Of a stretch of 64,000 nucleotides of DNA, positions 25,830 through 35,167 are shown in pieces. The position numbers and the translations under genes are program-made. The stretch spans positions 806,001-870,000 of the forward strand of contig NZ_CP060201.1 of the NCBI RefSeq assembly GCF_013407925.2, read 5' to 3'. How positions within the stretch are numbered: position 1 is the stretch's first letter; each line of letters begins with the position of its first letter. Below the pieces are notes generated by a model. It was not told the DNA's origin, did no database searches, and saw only the letters and a list, made by a program, of their open reading frames with translations. This stretch comes from Pseudomonas protegens (GTDB lineage: Bacteria > Pseudomonadota > Gammaproteobacteria > Pseudomonadales > Pseudomonadaceae).

Positions 25830-26710
25830 AGTTTCCCGTCTTGCGGCGCACTCACGGACGCCGCCGAATCAAGCTGACGATAAGGTTGCAGCACGCTCTC
25901 GCGCTGCTGCGCCAGAACCCAGGCAAACCCCGAATACATCACCGCCAGGCTCACCAGGGTGAACAACGCCACCGTCCACCAGGGCACGATCCGCACCAGG
26001 TCCCGGCGCTGATCGCCAAAGCCCTGCCACTGGGGCGACAGCTCCCGGGGCACGTCGCCGCGCAACTGGCGGATCTGCCGGTACAGGGCATCGCGGATGC
26101 CTTCCAGCTCCAGCATGCCGCGGGGCGCGACCCGGTACTTGCCCTCGAACCCCAGGGACAGGCACAGGTAGATGAGCTCCAGCATCGGCAGGTGGCGCAA
26201 CGGGTTGCGGGTCAGTTGCTCCAGCAGCTGGAAGACCTTTTCGCCGCCGAACGTCTCGTTGTGAAAGCTGCTCAGCAGGCTCATCTGCGACCATTGGCTT
26301 TCATTGCCCCAGGGGGTGCTCACCACCGCCTCGTCCGCCACCGTGCACAGCACATAGCGGGCGCTGCGCACCTGGCCGGGCTCGGCGCCGTCGTGCAGCG
26401 CCCGGGCCTCGAACCGCCGGATGGCGGCGCTCAGTTGCTGGTTGAGCTCGCCCAGGTCTTCGCGCACCACGCTGTGCTTGAGCCGCACCACTTCCGAAAG
26501 CAGCTCGGACGCCGCAGCCACCAGGGCGTTGAGGCTGACGTTGAAGGCCTGGGCCGGTTGCAGGCGCGCGGCATAGATCATCCGCTGCTCCAGTTGCTCG
26601 ATACGCGGCGGCGCGGCGGAGTCCGTCAGCGGGCCGCTGTCGGCGTGGGGCTCGTGGCGGTCGACGAGGACGGTCTTGTCGTCCTGCGGGTATTCACTGT
26701 CCTTGGTCAT
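25826..26710 (-). CDS. tssL: TssL/DotU membrane-complex protein
   Basis: 294 residues. The N-terminal 70 residues are acidic and unstructured; the cytoplasmic DotU domain includes VLCTVADEAVVSTPWG and LELIYLCLSLGFEGKYR, and one C-terminal transmembrane helix (VALFTLVSLAVMYSGFAWVL) ends the protein. It lacks an OmpA-type peptidoglycan-binding extension, so anchoring must come from other components. It is encoded between tssK and tssM. Confidence 0.97.
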   Translation of the reverse strand: MTKDSEYPQDDKTVLVDRHEPHADSGPLTDSAAPPRIEQLEQRMIYAARLQPAQAFNVSLNALVAAASELLSEVVRLKHSVVREDLGELNQQLSAAIRRFEARALHDGAEPGQVRSARYVLCTVADEAVVSTPWGNESQWSQMSLLSSFHNETFGGEKVFQLLEQLTRNPLRHLPMLELIYLCLSLGFEGKYRVAPRGMLELEGIRDALYRQIRQLRGDVPRELSPQWQGFGDQRRDLVRIVPWWTVALFTLVSLAVMYSGFAWVLAQQRESVLQPYRQLDSAASVSAPQDGKL

Positions 26711-26715
26711 GGCAG

Positions 26716-28047
26716 TCAGTTCCTGATGGCCCAGAATTTCAGCTCAAGCTCGGAGAACTCCCCGGAAACGTGGAAGGCAAAGCCGCCGGAACGTTCCAGT
26801 TGAGTCAGCTCCTGGGGGCTGAATTCGAGGATGAAATAGGTCTTGCTGGAGTGGAACGGGATCTGTCGCGGCGCCACCGAGAGCGGTTTGACCTTGATCC
26901 CCGGCAGGTGCAGGTTGACCAGCTGGCGGATGTTCTCCACCGGGCCGACCTTGAGGTGCGCCGGCAAGCGATGACGCAACTCTTCGGCGTCGCAGTTGGC
27001 GCTGGCGGCCAGGACGAAGGAAGCCGACTCCAGCAGCGAGTGATCGTGCAGCGCCGCCACCAGGATGCCGTACTGGCGCTCCTGCAAGGCCAGCTCCATG
27101 GCGTGCTGCTCCAGGACCATGGACAGCACCTGGCGAATGGCGTCCATCAGGCTGCGAAAACTCGCCCCCTGGTCGCTGTGCTGGTAGCGGGTGTCCAGGC
27201 GCGGGCGCTTGCTCTCGCTGGAGAAGGTCGACAGGTCGCCCAGCATGCCGAGCAAGGTGCGATACAGCTCCTCCGGATGCACCTGCTCCAGGTCCAGGTA
27301 GTGGCGCAGCACCACTTCGCTGCGGTTGATCAGCTGCAGCATCATGAAATCGCCGACCTCGGCGCCACCGACCTTGCCATTGGAGCGGATGCGCTCGGCG
27401 ATGGTGTCGCCACGGTGGGCGAGCATGCTGATCACCTCCTTCAGGCACGACAGCAGGTAGGCCGAGGCGTGGGTCTGGATGAAGGTCGGGAAGAACTCCT
27501 GATCGAGGTTGATCACCCCTTCGGCGTTGCTGCCCTGCACCTCGCAGACCTTGAGCTTGACGTAGGCCTGGTCGCTTTGCTGCTCGCCCAGCAACAGGCG
27601 GAAGTCCGGGCGTCCGCAACTGATCTGGCTGCTGGAGTCGTCGTCGGCATTGGAGTCGGCGATCTGCGCTTCGTAGGTGATGTAGCGCGCCAGCACATCG
27701 GACTGCTCGGCGCGCCGGGCTTCGATGTGGTTGCCAGTGACCAGGGGCAGCGCCAGGTACACCGAGGTCTTGCCGGTGTTGGCCGGCACGTCCAGGGCCA
27801 GGGGCTCGCTGCTCTCCCCAAGGGCGAACAGACTGCCGTCCGGCAGGATCCCCGAGGCCCGGCTGATCACCAGCTTGCCCATGTTCAGGTACTGCAGGTC
27901 GATCTCCAGACCGAGAAAGCCCCAGGTGTAGCTGCCCAGCAACTGGGTGCGGGTCTTGAGCTGATGATCGAAATAGCGGTCGTTGTGCTGGAAGTGCTGG
28001 GGACGCAGCAACATGCCTTCCTGCCAGATGACTTTATGTTCGTTCAT
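26716..28047 (-). CDS. tssK: TssK baseplate adaptor
   Basis: 443 residues, family length. Begins with KVIWQEGMLLRPQHFQ, the conserved TssK N-terminal motif, and ends with a C-terminal domain that contacts the membrane complex (FEFS-type FILEFSPQE near 410). TssK connects the TssEFG baseplate to TssL/TssM. It overlaps tssJ by 4 nt. Confidence 0.97.
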   Translation of the reverse strand: MNEHKVIWQEGMLLRPQHFQHNDRYFDHQLKTRTQLLGSYTWGFLGLEIDLQYLNMGKLVISRASGILPDGSLFALGESSEPLALDVPANTGKTSVYLALPLVTGNHIEARRAEQSDVLARYITYEAQIADSNADDDSSSQISCGRPDFRLLLGEQQSDQAYVKLKVCEVQGSNAEGVINLDQEFFPTFIQTHASAYLLSCLKEVISMLAHRGDTIAERIRSNGKVGGAEVGDFMMLQLINRSEVVLRHYLDLEQVHPEELYRTLLGMLGDLSTFSSESKRPRLDTRYQHSDQGASFRSLMDAIRQVLSMVLEQHAMELALQERQYGILVAALHDHSLLESASFVLAASANCDAEELRHRLPAHLKVGPVENIRQLVNLHLPGIKVKPLSVAPRQIPFHSSKTYFILEFSPQELTQLERSGGFAFHVSGEFSELELKFWAIRN

Positions 28048-28556
28048 GGCTGTTCATCCGCCCGGGCCAGAGGTTGCAGACGGTTGCGAATGCCCGCCTG
28101 ATCGAGGATCAGCTCACTGCGGGTGACCTCCATCGCGGTGATCGGAATCACGTAGCGCCAGCGGGTTTCCGGCAGGTCGCGGTAGGCCGCCAGCACCCCG
28201 ACATAACGGCTGTCACGGTCGACGCTGAGCTTGAGCTCCAGGCTCTGCCCGGGCCGCAGTTCCAGCTCCTCGCTGGCCACCAGGTCCGGGGCCAGGGATT
28301 CCTTGGCCCGCTCGTAGAGGCTGAAGAAATCGGCGTTTTCAAAGGCCACCGGGTGCTTGAGCTCCAGCAGCCGCACCACGATGGGCGACGGCCGGCCGTT
28401 GAGGTCGGGGTTCAACTGGTCACTGGCGCTGAGCCTGAGGTCGAGCTTGGTCAGGCTCGAATACGGCGACATCGAGGCGCAGGCGGCGAGCAGCGACAGC
28501 GCCAGCAGGGTCGCGGTGCGCATCAACAAAACCTTGCAGCGAAGCATGGGGATCAT
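28044..28556 (-). CDS. tssJ: TssJ outer-membrane lipoprotein
   Basis: 170 residues from ATG 28556, which overlaps the fha stop as ATGA; ATG 28547 with AAGG at 9-nt spacing is an equally good start. The lipobox LLAAC places the mature N-terminal cysteine shortly after a hydrophobic segment. The mature part (LRLSASDQLNPDLNGRPSPIVVRLLEL) is typical TssJ. It anchors the membrane complex to the outer membrane through TssM. Confidence 0.95.
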   Translation of the reverse strand: MIPMLRCKVLLMRTATLLALSLLAACASMSPYSSLTKLDLRLSASDQLNPDLNGRPSPIVVRLLELKHPVAFENADFFSLYERAKESLAPDLVASEELELRPGQSLELKLSVDRDSRYVGVLAAYRDLPETRWRYVIPITAMEVTRSELILDQAGIRNRLQPLARADEQP

Positions 28557-29752
28557 CCTTGGTGGGCGTGGGTGTTGAGGGTACAAATCAGCCGGTGCTG
28601 CTCCTCGTAGGCCTGGGCAAAGTCCCGGGCCAGCAGGCGTTCGCTCCAGTCGTCGTCCAGACGCAGGTTCTGGTGGTAACGGGTGTAGGCCCGCCAGTGA
28701 CGCCCGGCGGTGGCCAGCCAGGGGCGCTTGCCGTCGCGCTCGAAGCGCAGGGTCAACTGCTGCGGCGAAAAGTGCTCCAGGGTGCTGCGCAGCGCTGCCC
28801 GGCTGGCGGCGAGCAAGGCCACCTGGTGCGCCTGCAAATCGCCGAAGGCCCGGGCAATGGCCTGGGGCCCGGACAACTGCCCGGGCTTGTCGTCCAGCAG
28901 CAGCCGCTCCAGGGCTTCACCGGCGTCCGGGGCAAAGCGCAGCGGGTTCTTGCCGACGCTCTGGACCTGGGTCTGGCCCAGGCGCAGTTCGTTCTTCAAT
29001 TCGCTACGGGTGCGCAGGCTCTGCTGCAGGCTGGCGACACTCTGCTTGAGCAGGCTCGCCGCCTTGATCGCCAGTGCTTCCCGGGCCGCCGGATCGAGGT
29101 CCTTGAGCTCAACGCCCAGGGCCTCGGCAAAGCGTTCCCAGAACGGCTCGCCAGGGCTCTTGGGCGGCGACACCGGGCTCGCTGGCGGGACCGGCGCGGG
29201 CGCCACCAGTTCGGGGACCAGCAAGTGCTCGGTGTCGATCCGCGCGTAGTCGGCGAAGGGCTCCAGGGCCTGGGGCGGGCTGTCGAGCAGCGCCAGAGGA
29301 TCGTCCGTCAGCTCGCCCTGCTCCTCCATGGCCAGGGCCTTGAGCGGATCCGGATCGAGAAAGGCGTCATCGGGAATGATGCTGCCCGCGGCCAGCGGCC
29401 GGCCGACGTCCAGCGCCAGGGACGCGCTCGTCGGCATCAGCCGCGCGCGCATCACGAAGCCCCCCAGCACATAGGTGCTGCCCTGCTCGATGCGCAGCGG
29501 CGTGCCCTTGGGCAGACGCGCACCGCTGTCCTTGAGGACGATGCCGTTGCTGCTGGTATCGGTGAGGAAGAACGCGCCGTCCCGATAGCTGACCTGCGCG
29601 TGGTGATTGGACAGGTGCCGCTGGCGATCGGGAATCACCCAGTGGCAATCGGCGCCGCGGCCGATCCGTCCCCCGCCCTGCCCGAAGGTCTTGCTGGCGC
29701 TTGCGGCCGGCAGGCGCTGAGGGCTGTCGAGCATTTCGAAAACCAGTTCCAT
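28553..29752 (-). CDS. FHA-domain T6SS protein (Fha/TagH type)
   Basis: 399 residues from ATG 29752 with AGGAG upstream. The N-terminal forkhead-associated domain (about 10-90) has the phosphothreonine-binding motifs GRGADC, LSNHHAQV and DTSSNGI. The C-terminal domain (about 220-395; FLQAFGVEL-type region and ERLLARDFAQAYEEQ) is the type VI FHA-associated C-terminal domain. In the phospho-regulated systems the kinase phosphorylates this protein to permit assembly, and the kinase and phosphatase are both in this locus. Confidence 0.94.
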   Translation of the reverse strand: MELVFEMLDSPQRLPAASASKTFGQGGGRIGRGADCHWVIPDRQRHLSNHHAQVSYRDGAFFLTDTSSNGIVLKDSGARLPKGTPLRIEQGSTYVLGGFVMRARLMPTSASLALDVGRPLAAGSIIPDDAFLDPDPLKALAMEEQGELTDDPLALLDSPPQALEPFADYARIDTEHLLVPELVAPAPVPPASPVSPPKSPGEPFWERFAEALGVELKDLDPAAREALAIKAASLLKQSVASLQQSLRTRSELKNELRLGQTQVQSVGKNPLRFAPDAGEALERLLLDDKPGQLSGPQAIARAFGDLQAHQVALLAASRAALRSTLEHFSPQQLTLRFERDGKRPWLATAGRHWRAYTRYHQNLRLDDDWSERLLARDFAQAYEEQHRLICTLNTHAHQG

Positions 29753-29769
29753 GGTGCTGCTCCTTGCGC

Positions 29770-29910
29770 TCACTTGCCGCGGTTGACCGTCTGCGGGTCA
29801 CCTAGCGGGCGGTAGCTGGGGTCATTGAATTTGTAATTGCCGCTGCAAGCGCCCAGGTGGCCGAAAACCACCAGCAACAGCAGGACAAGGGGCCAGGGAC
29901 GAACGGACAT
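29770..29910 (-). CDS. 46-residue small lipoprotein (OrfX of H2-type loci)
   Basis: ATG 29910 with GGAGAACC upstream; stop TGA at 29770-29772. The protein begins MSVRPWPLVLLLLVVFGHL and has a lipobox GAC, leaving a 25-residue mature peptide with NYKFNDPSYRPLGDP. It sits between sfa and fha, exactly where P. aeruginosa H2 has the small orfX (PA1664). The short mature part suggests an accessory to the TssJ-TssM complex, but no function is known to me. Its reality rests on the ribosome site, lipobox and synteny. Confidence 0.75.
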   Translation of the reverse strand: MSVRPWPLVLLLLVVFGHLGACSGNYKFNDPSYRPLGDPQTVNRGK

Positions 29911-29995
29911 CAGCGGTTCTCCGGATCAAGGTAAGGGGCACGGCGCCCAAGCAATCGGGCGCCGCCGGTCAGCGACAAACACCGCCACAGCGCGC

Positions 29996-31522
29996 TCATG
30001 AGCAGGACGCCTCGGGTTCCAGCGGCTGGATCTGCAAGCGCGCCAGGCGGTAATGCAGGGCACGCCGCGACATGCCCAGCTCGCGGGCGGCGTGGGTACG
30101 ATTGCCGCCGTGCTTGTGCAGGCATTCCAGCAACAGGCCGCGCTCGATCTGTTCCATGCGCAGCCGCAGGTTCAGGGTCGGCGAGTCGTCCGGCGCCGAG
30201 CGTTGCAGCAGCAAGTGCTCGGGCAGCAGCTCGCGGCCTTCGCACAGCAGCACCGCCCGCTCCACCAGGCCCTTGAGCTCGCGCACGTTGCCGGGAAAGG
30301 CGTAGCCGCCGAGCAGTTGCAGCGCCGAGTCGGACCACTGCAATGCTTCGCGCTGGAGGAAGGCGCAGGTCTTGTCGCAGAAGTAGCGCGCCAGTTGCGA
30401 CACATCCCCCGCGCGCTGGCGCAGGGGCGGCAGTTCGATGGGGAACTGGCCAAGGCGGTAATAGAGGTCCTCGCGAAACTCGCCGCTGCTGACCAGGGTC
30501 GGCAAGTCGCGGTGCGTGGCAGCGATGATGCGCACATCGATCTGGCGCGGCTCGTTGCTGCCCAAGGGGCGGATTTCGCTTTCCTGCAACACCCGCAACA
30601 ACTTGGCCTGCAGCACCAGCGGCATGTCGCCGATTTCATCCAGCAGCAGCGTGCCGCCCTGCGCCGCCTCGAACAGACCAATGCGATCGCTGTCGGCGCC
30701 GGTGAACGCGCCTTTGCGATAGCCGAACAATTCGCTCTCCAGCAAGTGCTCGGGCAAGGCCGCGCAGTTCTGCACGATGAAGGGCTGCAAGCGGCGCGGT
30801 CCGTAATCGTGGATGGCCCGCGCCACCACTTCCTTGCCGGTGCCGGTTTCGCCCTGGAGCAGCACCGTGTAGGGACTGTGCAGCACCTTGCTGATCAGCT
30901 GGCAGGTCTGGCGCATGGCCAGGCTGCTGCCGATCAGCCCGTAGTCGCCGGCCCGGCGCGGGGCCTCGGGCTCGGTCGGCAGCGTGGTCGCCGCGCGCCG
31001 CCAGTGTTGCCGCAGGCTGCGCTGGGCCAGCAGGAAACTGCCCGACAGGCGCAACGAACCGGCAAACCCCTGCAACCGGGCAGGCTCGCGGCTGGCGCAC
31101 AGCAGCAACCCTTGCACCGCGCCCTGGGGGTTGGCCAGGGGCACGCACAGCAGCGAGCGCCAGGCACCGCCGGCCTCCGGCAGGAAGTCGGTCTGGTACA
31201 GGCCGCAGCCCAGGTCGGCGAGGAACAGCACGCGGTCCTGGCACAGCGAGAACTGCAAAAGCTGCTCACCGTTGTAGTCCGCCGGCAGCTCGGCCACCGG
31301 CCGCGGCCGCGTGGCGTCGCTCAAACACTCGGCGCAAAGCTCCAGGCGGGTATGGGTGGCGTCCAGCAGGTACAGCTGGGTCAGCTGGCAACCACTGAGC
31401 CGGGCGACGGCAGCCACGAAGTCCGCCAGCAGGCTGGCCTCGTCGCGACTCCTGGCCAGCTCGCAGTACATCCCCAGCAGGGATTCGGCGTAGGCCAGTG
31501 GTTGGGCAATCTGGGTAAACAT
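29996..31522 (-). CDS. sigma-54-dependent transcriptional activator (Sfa type)
   Basis: 508 residues from ATG 31522 with AGGG upstream. Residues 1-190 look like a GAF-type sensory domain. The AAA+ domain has Walker A GETGTGKE near 240, the sigma-54 contact loop GAFTGA and Walker B LLLDEIGD. A Fis-type helix-turn-helix closes the protein (GGNRTHAARELGMSRRALHYRL). Same position as sfa2 in P. aeruginosa H2. It should activate RpoN-dependent promoters, possibly of hcp or other T6SS genes outside the window, since no clear -24/-12 element was seen here. Confidence 0.93.
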   Translation of the reverse strand: MFTQIAQPLAYAESLLGMYCELARSRDEASLLADFVAAVARLSGCQLTQLYLLDATHTRLELCAECLSDATRPRPVAELPADYNGEQLLQFSLCQDRVLFLADLGCGLYQTDFLPEAGGAWRSLLCVPLANPQGAVQGLLLCASREPARLQGFAGSLRLSGSFLLAQRSLRQHWRRAATTLPTEPEAPRRAGDYGLIGSSLAMRQTCQLISKVLHSPYTVLLQGETGTGKEVVARAIHDYGPRRLQPFIVQNCAALPEHLLESELFGYRKGAFTGADSDRIGLFEAAQGGTLLLDEIGDMPLVLQAKLLRVLQESEIRPLGSNEPRQIDVRIIAATHRDLPTLVSSGEFREDLYYRLGQFPIELPPLRQRAGDVSQLARYFCDKTCAFLQREALQWSDSALQLLGGYAFPGNVRELKGLVERAVLLCEGRELLPEHLLLQRSAPDDSPTLNLRLRMEQIERGLLLECLHKHGGNRTHAARELGMSRRALHYRLARLQIQPLEPEASCS

Positions 31523-31532
31523 CCGGCTGCCC

Positions 31533-34148
31533 TCAAACAAACTCGCAGACCACGCCGCCGTCGGCATCCACCGTGGCGTACACCTGCGCAAGGGACTCGC
31601 CGCTGGCCATGGCCTGCAGCAGGCGATCGGCCACCCGGGGCATCAGATGCGCCTCCAGCAGGTGGTCGATCAACCGCGCACCGCTGTCGCTCTGCCCGCA
31701 GCGCCGGGCCAGTTGCGTCACCAGTTCCGGGCAATGACTGAACTGCAGTTGCCGGCGCCCCAGGCGCTGGCCCAGGCGCTGCAGCTTGATCTCGATCAGC
31801 TCCCGCAGCACCGCAGCGTCCACCGGGTAGAACGGCACCACCCGCATGCGGGCCAGCAGCGCCGGCTTGAAGTGGGCACTGAGGACCGGGCGGATCGCCT
31901 GTTCCAGGTCCTCGGCACTGGGCCGCTGCGGACCTCGGCACAGGGCGTCGATGCGTTCGCTGGCGAGGTTCGAGGTCATCAGGATCAGGGTGTTGCGAAA
32001 GTCGATCGCGCGCCCTTCGCCATCGTTGGCCAGGCCCTTGTCGAAGATCTGGTAGAACAGGTTGAGCACGTCCGGATCGGCCTTCTCCACCTCGTCCAGC
32101 AGCACCACCGAATAGGGCTTCTGACGCACCGCTTCGGTGAGCATGCCGCCCTCGCCATAACCGACGTAGCCCGGCGGCGAGCCGATCAGCCGCGAGACGC
32201 TGTGTTTCTCCTGGAACTCGGACATGTTGATGGTGGTCAGGAAGCGTTCGCCGCCGTACAGCAGGTCCGCCAGGGCCAGGGCGGTTTCGGTCTTGCCGAC
32301 CCCGCTGGGGCCCACCAGCAGGAACACCCCCACCGGCGCGTCGGGCTTGTTCAGGCCGGCGGCGACGGCGCGCATGGAACGGTCGAGGGCCTGCACCGCT
32401 TGTTCCTGGCCGCGGATCCGCGCCCGCAGATCGTCGGCGAAACTGGCCACCCGGGCGTTGTGCTCGCGGGCCAGCTGCTCCAGGGGCACACCGGTCCAGG
32501 CGCTGATGACTTCAGCCACCAGCCGTGGACACACTTCAAAGCTGACCAGGCGCTCCGCGGTTTGCGCGCTGCTCAACAGGCCATGGACCGCCTCCAGTTC
32601 TGCCTGCAGGGCATCGAGGTCCACTGTTGGCGGGGTCTGCGCCGGGTCCTGGGGGCTGGTGCTCGCGGCGGCGCGGGCCTGGGCCAGTTCCTGGCGCAGG
32701 ACCAGCAGGCGCTCGGCCAGCCGGCGCTGCTCCAGCCAGCGTTGCTCCAGGGCCTGGCGTTCCTGCTCGGCCTCGATCAGGCGCTGTTCCAGCTGGGCCA
32801 GGGCCGCCTGGTCGATACTCAGCCCGGCCTCGGCATCGCGCCGCAGGGCCTGGCACTGGCGCCCACCTTCGGCCAGCTCGGCCCGCAGCCGCTCCAGGCT
32901 CTGCGGTGCTGCCGCCAGACTGATGCGCACCCGGGCACAGGCGGTGTCCAGCACATCCACCGCCTTGTCCGGCAACTGGCGGCCCGCCAGGTAGCGCGCC
33001 GACAATTCCGCCGCCGCCACCACCGCATCGTCGCGCAAGTAAATGCCATGGCTCTGTGCATAGACCGGGGCCAGGCCGCGCAGGATGGTCACCGCCTCGT
33101 CGACGCTGGGCTCGTGCAACTGCACCGGCTGGAAACGCCGGGCCAGGGCCGGGTCCTTCTCGAAGTATTTCTTGTACTCGCTCCAGGTGGTGGCGGCGAT
33201 GGTGCGCAGTTCGCCCCGGGCCAGGGCCGGCTTGAGCAGGTTGGCGGCGTCGCCACCGCCGGCGTTGCCACCGGCACCGATCAGGGTATGGGCCTCGTCG
33301 ATGAACATGATGATCGGCCGCGGCGCGGCCTTGACCTCGTCGATCACCCCCTTGAGGCGACGCTCGAACTCGCCCTTGACGCTGGCCCCGGCCTGCAGCA
33401 AGCCCATGTCCAGGACCAGCAACTCGACGCCCAGCAGCGCCTGGGGCACTTCACCGGCGGCAATCCGCGACGCCAGCCCCTCCACCACCGCGGTCTTGCC
33501 GACCCCGGCTTCGCCGACAATGATCGGGTTGTTCTTGCGCCGTCGGGCGAGGATATCCACCATCTGGCGTAGCGCTTCATCGCGGCACAGCACCGGGTCG
33601 AGCCGGCCGTCCCGGGCCTGCTGGGTGAGGTTGTGGGTGAAGCGCTGCAACAGCGATTCGCCAGCGGCCAGAGGCTGCCCCGGGGCCTCGGGATCACCCT
33701 GCTGGGCCAGGGCGAAGTCCTTCAGGCGCTGGCTGTTCAAGCGCGCCAGCAACGGCTGGTAGCGGCTGCCGGCGTAGCGCAGCGGGTTGCGCAGCAGGGC
33801 CAGGAGCAACGCCGCCTGCTGCACCTGGGTCTGCCCCAGTTCCAGGCTGGCCACCAGCAAGGCGTCTTGCAGCCATTGCACCAGCTCCGGCGCAAACACC
33901 GGGTTGCGTGAAGCGCTGTGCTCGGTCCCGGGTTGCAGCACCGCCACCAGCTCAGCGGCCTCGATCCCGGCATCCTGCAGGGCCCGGGCAAGCAGCCCCT
34001 GGGGTCGCTCCAGCAGTTCCAGCAGCAGGTCCTCGACCAGGATCTTGCTGCCGCCACGGGCCACGCAACGCTCGGCGCAGCGCTCCAGGTCGCGCCGGGT
34101 ATCGGCATCCAGTGCCTGGATCAGTTGTTGCAAATCGACGTTGATCAT
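31533..34148 (-). CDS. tssH: TssH/ClpV sheath-disassembly ATPase
   Basis: 871 residues from ATG 34148 with AGGACGAG upstream. An N-terminal Clp-N domain, then AAA1 with GEAGVGKTAVVEG, a coiled-coil middle domain (about 405-510; many L/E/Q) and AAA2 with GPSGVGKTETA and the LLDEVEKA Walker B. It recycles contracted TssB-TssC sheaths in the cytoplasm. Neighbours are tssG upstream and sfa downstream. Confidence 0.97.
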   Translation of the reverse strand: MINVDLQQLIQALDADTRRDLERCAERCVARGGSKILVEDLLLELLERPQGLLARALQDAGIEAAELVAVLQPGTEHSASRNPVFAPELVQWLQDALLVASLELGQTQVQQAALLLALLRNPLRYAGSRYQPLLARLNSQRLKDFALAQQGDPEAPGQPLAAGESLLQRFTHNLTQQARDGRLDPVLCRDEALRQMVDILARRRKNNPIIVGEAGVGKTAVVEGLASRIAAGEVPQALLGVELLVLDMGLLQAGASVKGEFERRLKGVIDEVKAAPRPIIMFIDEAHTLIGAGGNAGGGDAANLLKPALARGELRTIAATTWSEYKKYFEKDPALARRFQPVQLHEPSVDEAVTILRGLAPVYAQSHGIYLRDDAVVAAAELSARYLAGRQLPDKAVDVLDTACARVRISLAAAPQSLERLRAELAEGGRQCQALRRDAEAGLSIDQAALAQLEQRLIEAEQERQALEQRWLEQRRLAERLLVLRQELAQARAAASTSPQDPAQTPPTVDLDALQAELEAVHGLLSSAQTAERLVSFEVCPRLVAEVISAWTGVPLEQLAREHNARVASFADDLRARIRGQEQAVQALDRSMRAVAAGLNKPDAPVGVFLLVGPSGVGKTETALALADLLYGGERFLTTINMSEFQEKHSVSRLIGSPPGYVGYGEGGMLTEAVRQKPYSVVLLDEVEKADPDVLNLFYQIFDKGLANDGEGRAIDFRNTLILMTSNLASERIDALCRGPQRPSAEDLEQAIRPVLSAHFKPALLARMRVVPFYPVDAAVLRELIEIKLQRLGQRLGRRQLQFSHCPELVTQLARRCGQSDSGARLIDHLLEAHLMPRVADRLLQAMASGESLAQVYATVDADGGVVCEFV

Positions 34149-34159
34149 CGGTCTCGTCC

Positions 34160-35167
34160 TTAATGAGAGAGGCTGCCCAGGGTCACCACGCCATCGGCGC
34201 GTTCCCGTCCCAGCCAGCTGGTCCAGCCCAGGCGGCAAGCGTTCTGCTCGCCGATGCACAGTTCACGGATTTCTTCCTGGCGCAGTACCAGGCGGATGTC
34301 GTAGTCCAACGGGTCGCGCAAGGTGAAACGCACCAGGGCGCAGAGCGGTTGATAGCCGAAGCCGATCGGCAGGAACTCATGGAAGCGCTGCCAGTCGAGC
34401 TCGCGGATGTGGATGCGGAACTTGCCGCTGCGATCACGCACCCGCTCCCCCAGCACCAGGTCCTCGCCGAGCACGCTGTTGCCCAGGCCCAGGCGGTTGC
34501 GCTGCTCGGTGAGAATCTGCACCCGGCGCTCAATGCATTGCTCGATCACCAGTTGCGCATGTTTGAAGTAGTAACGCAGCACCGCCTCGATCAGGGCCGC
34601 CGAGTGGGCCCTCAGGCTGAGCAGGCCGAGGTAGGGCAACAGGCGTTTCCAGTTCAGCTCACGGGCCTGGCGGATCTCCTCGCCGCCCAGGCCGATCAGG
34701 GCGAACAACTGGCTGGAAAACGGGTCCAGGGCCCCGCTGGAGAAACTCGCGCGATAGCGGTACTTGCGCCAGATCGGCAGCATCAGCCGTTGCAGGCGAT
34801 GGTGGAACAGATCGAGAAAATGCCGGGTCGGGTTGCCGTCCTCGGTGTCGCCCAGGGCCTGCTCGCCATAGAAGGCCGGCAGCGGCGAGCCGGAGCCGAA
34901 CAGACCGATCAGGTTCAGGCGCAGGCGCGCATGCAACAGCCCCTGCTCTTCGAAGAACTCCACGCGATCGACGTCGCTGCCGGGAAATCCCAGGCTCGGG
35001 TTGGCCTGGAACTCCAGCTGATCGTAGAGCTCGTCGTCGTTCATCTGTGGGTGAGCGTCGCGCAGTCGATCGACCACCAGCATCACCGCCTGGAACAGCG
35101 AGTACTCCCGTATGCCTCGGGACAGCTCGCTTAAAGCAGGGGCTGTAGCCCCATGCGTGGCGTCCAT
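34160..35167 (-). CDS. tssG: TssG baseplate protein
   Basis: 335 residues of the TssG (VasB/ImpH) family, with LEFQANPSLGFPGSDV and the FLDLFHHRLQRLMLPIWRKYRY block typical of it. It forms the baseplate wedge with TssF and TssE. Its start lies 37 nt inside tssF. Confidence 0.96.
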   Translation of the reverse strand: MDATHGATAPALSELSRGIREYSLFQAVMLVVDRLRDAHPQMNDDELYDQLEFQANPSLGFPGSDVDRVEFFEEQGLLHARLRLNLIGLFGSGSPLPAFYGEQALGDTEDGNPTRHFLDLFHHRLQRLMLPIWRKYRYRASFSSGALDPFSSQLFALIGLGGEEIRQARELNWKRLLPYLGLLSLRAHSAALIEAVLRYYFKHAQLVIEQCIERRVQILTEQRNRLGLGNSVLGEDLVLGERVRDRSGKFRIHIRELDWQRFHEFLPIGFGYQPLCALVRFTLRDPLDYDIRLVLRQEEIRELCIGEQNACRLGWTSWLGRERADGVVTLGSLSH

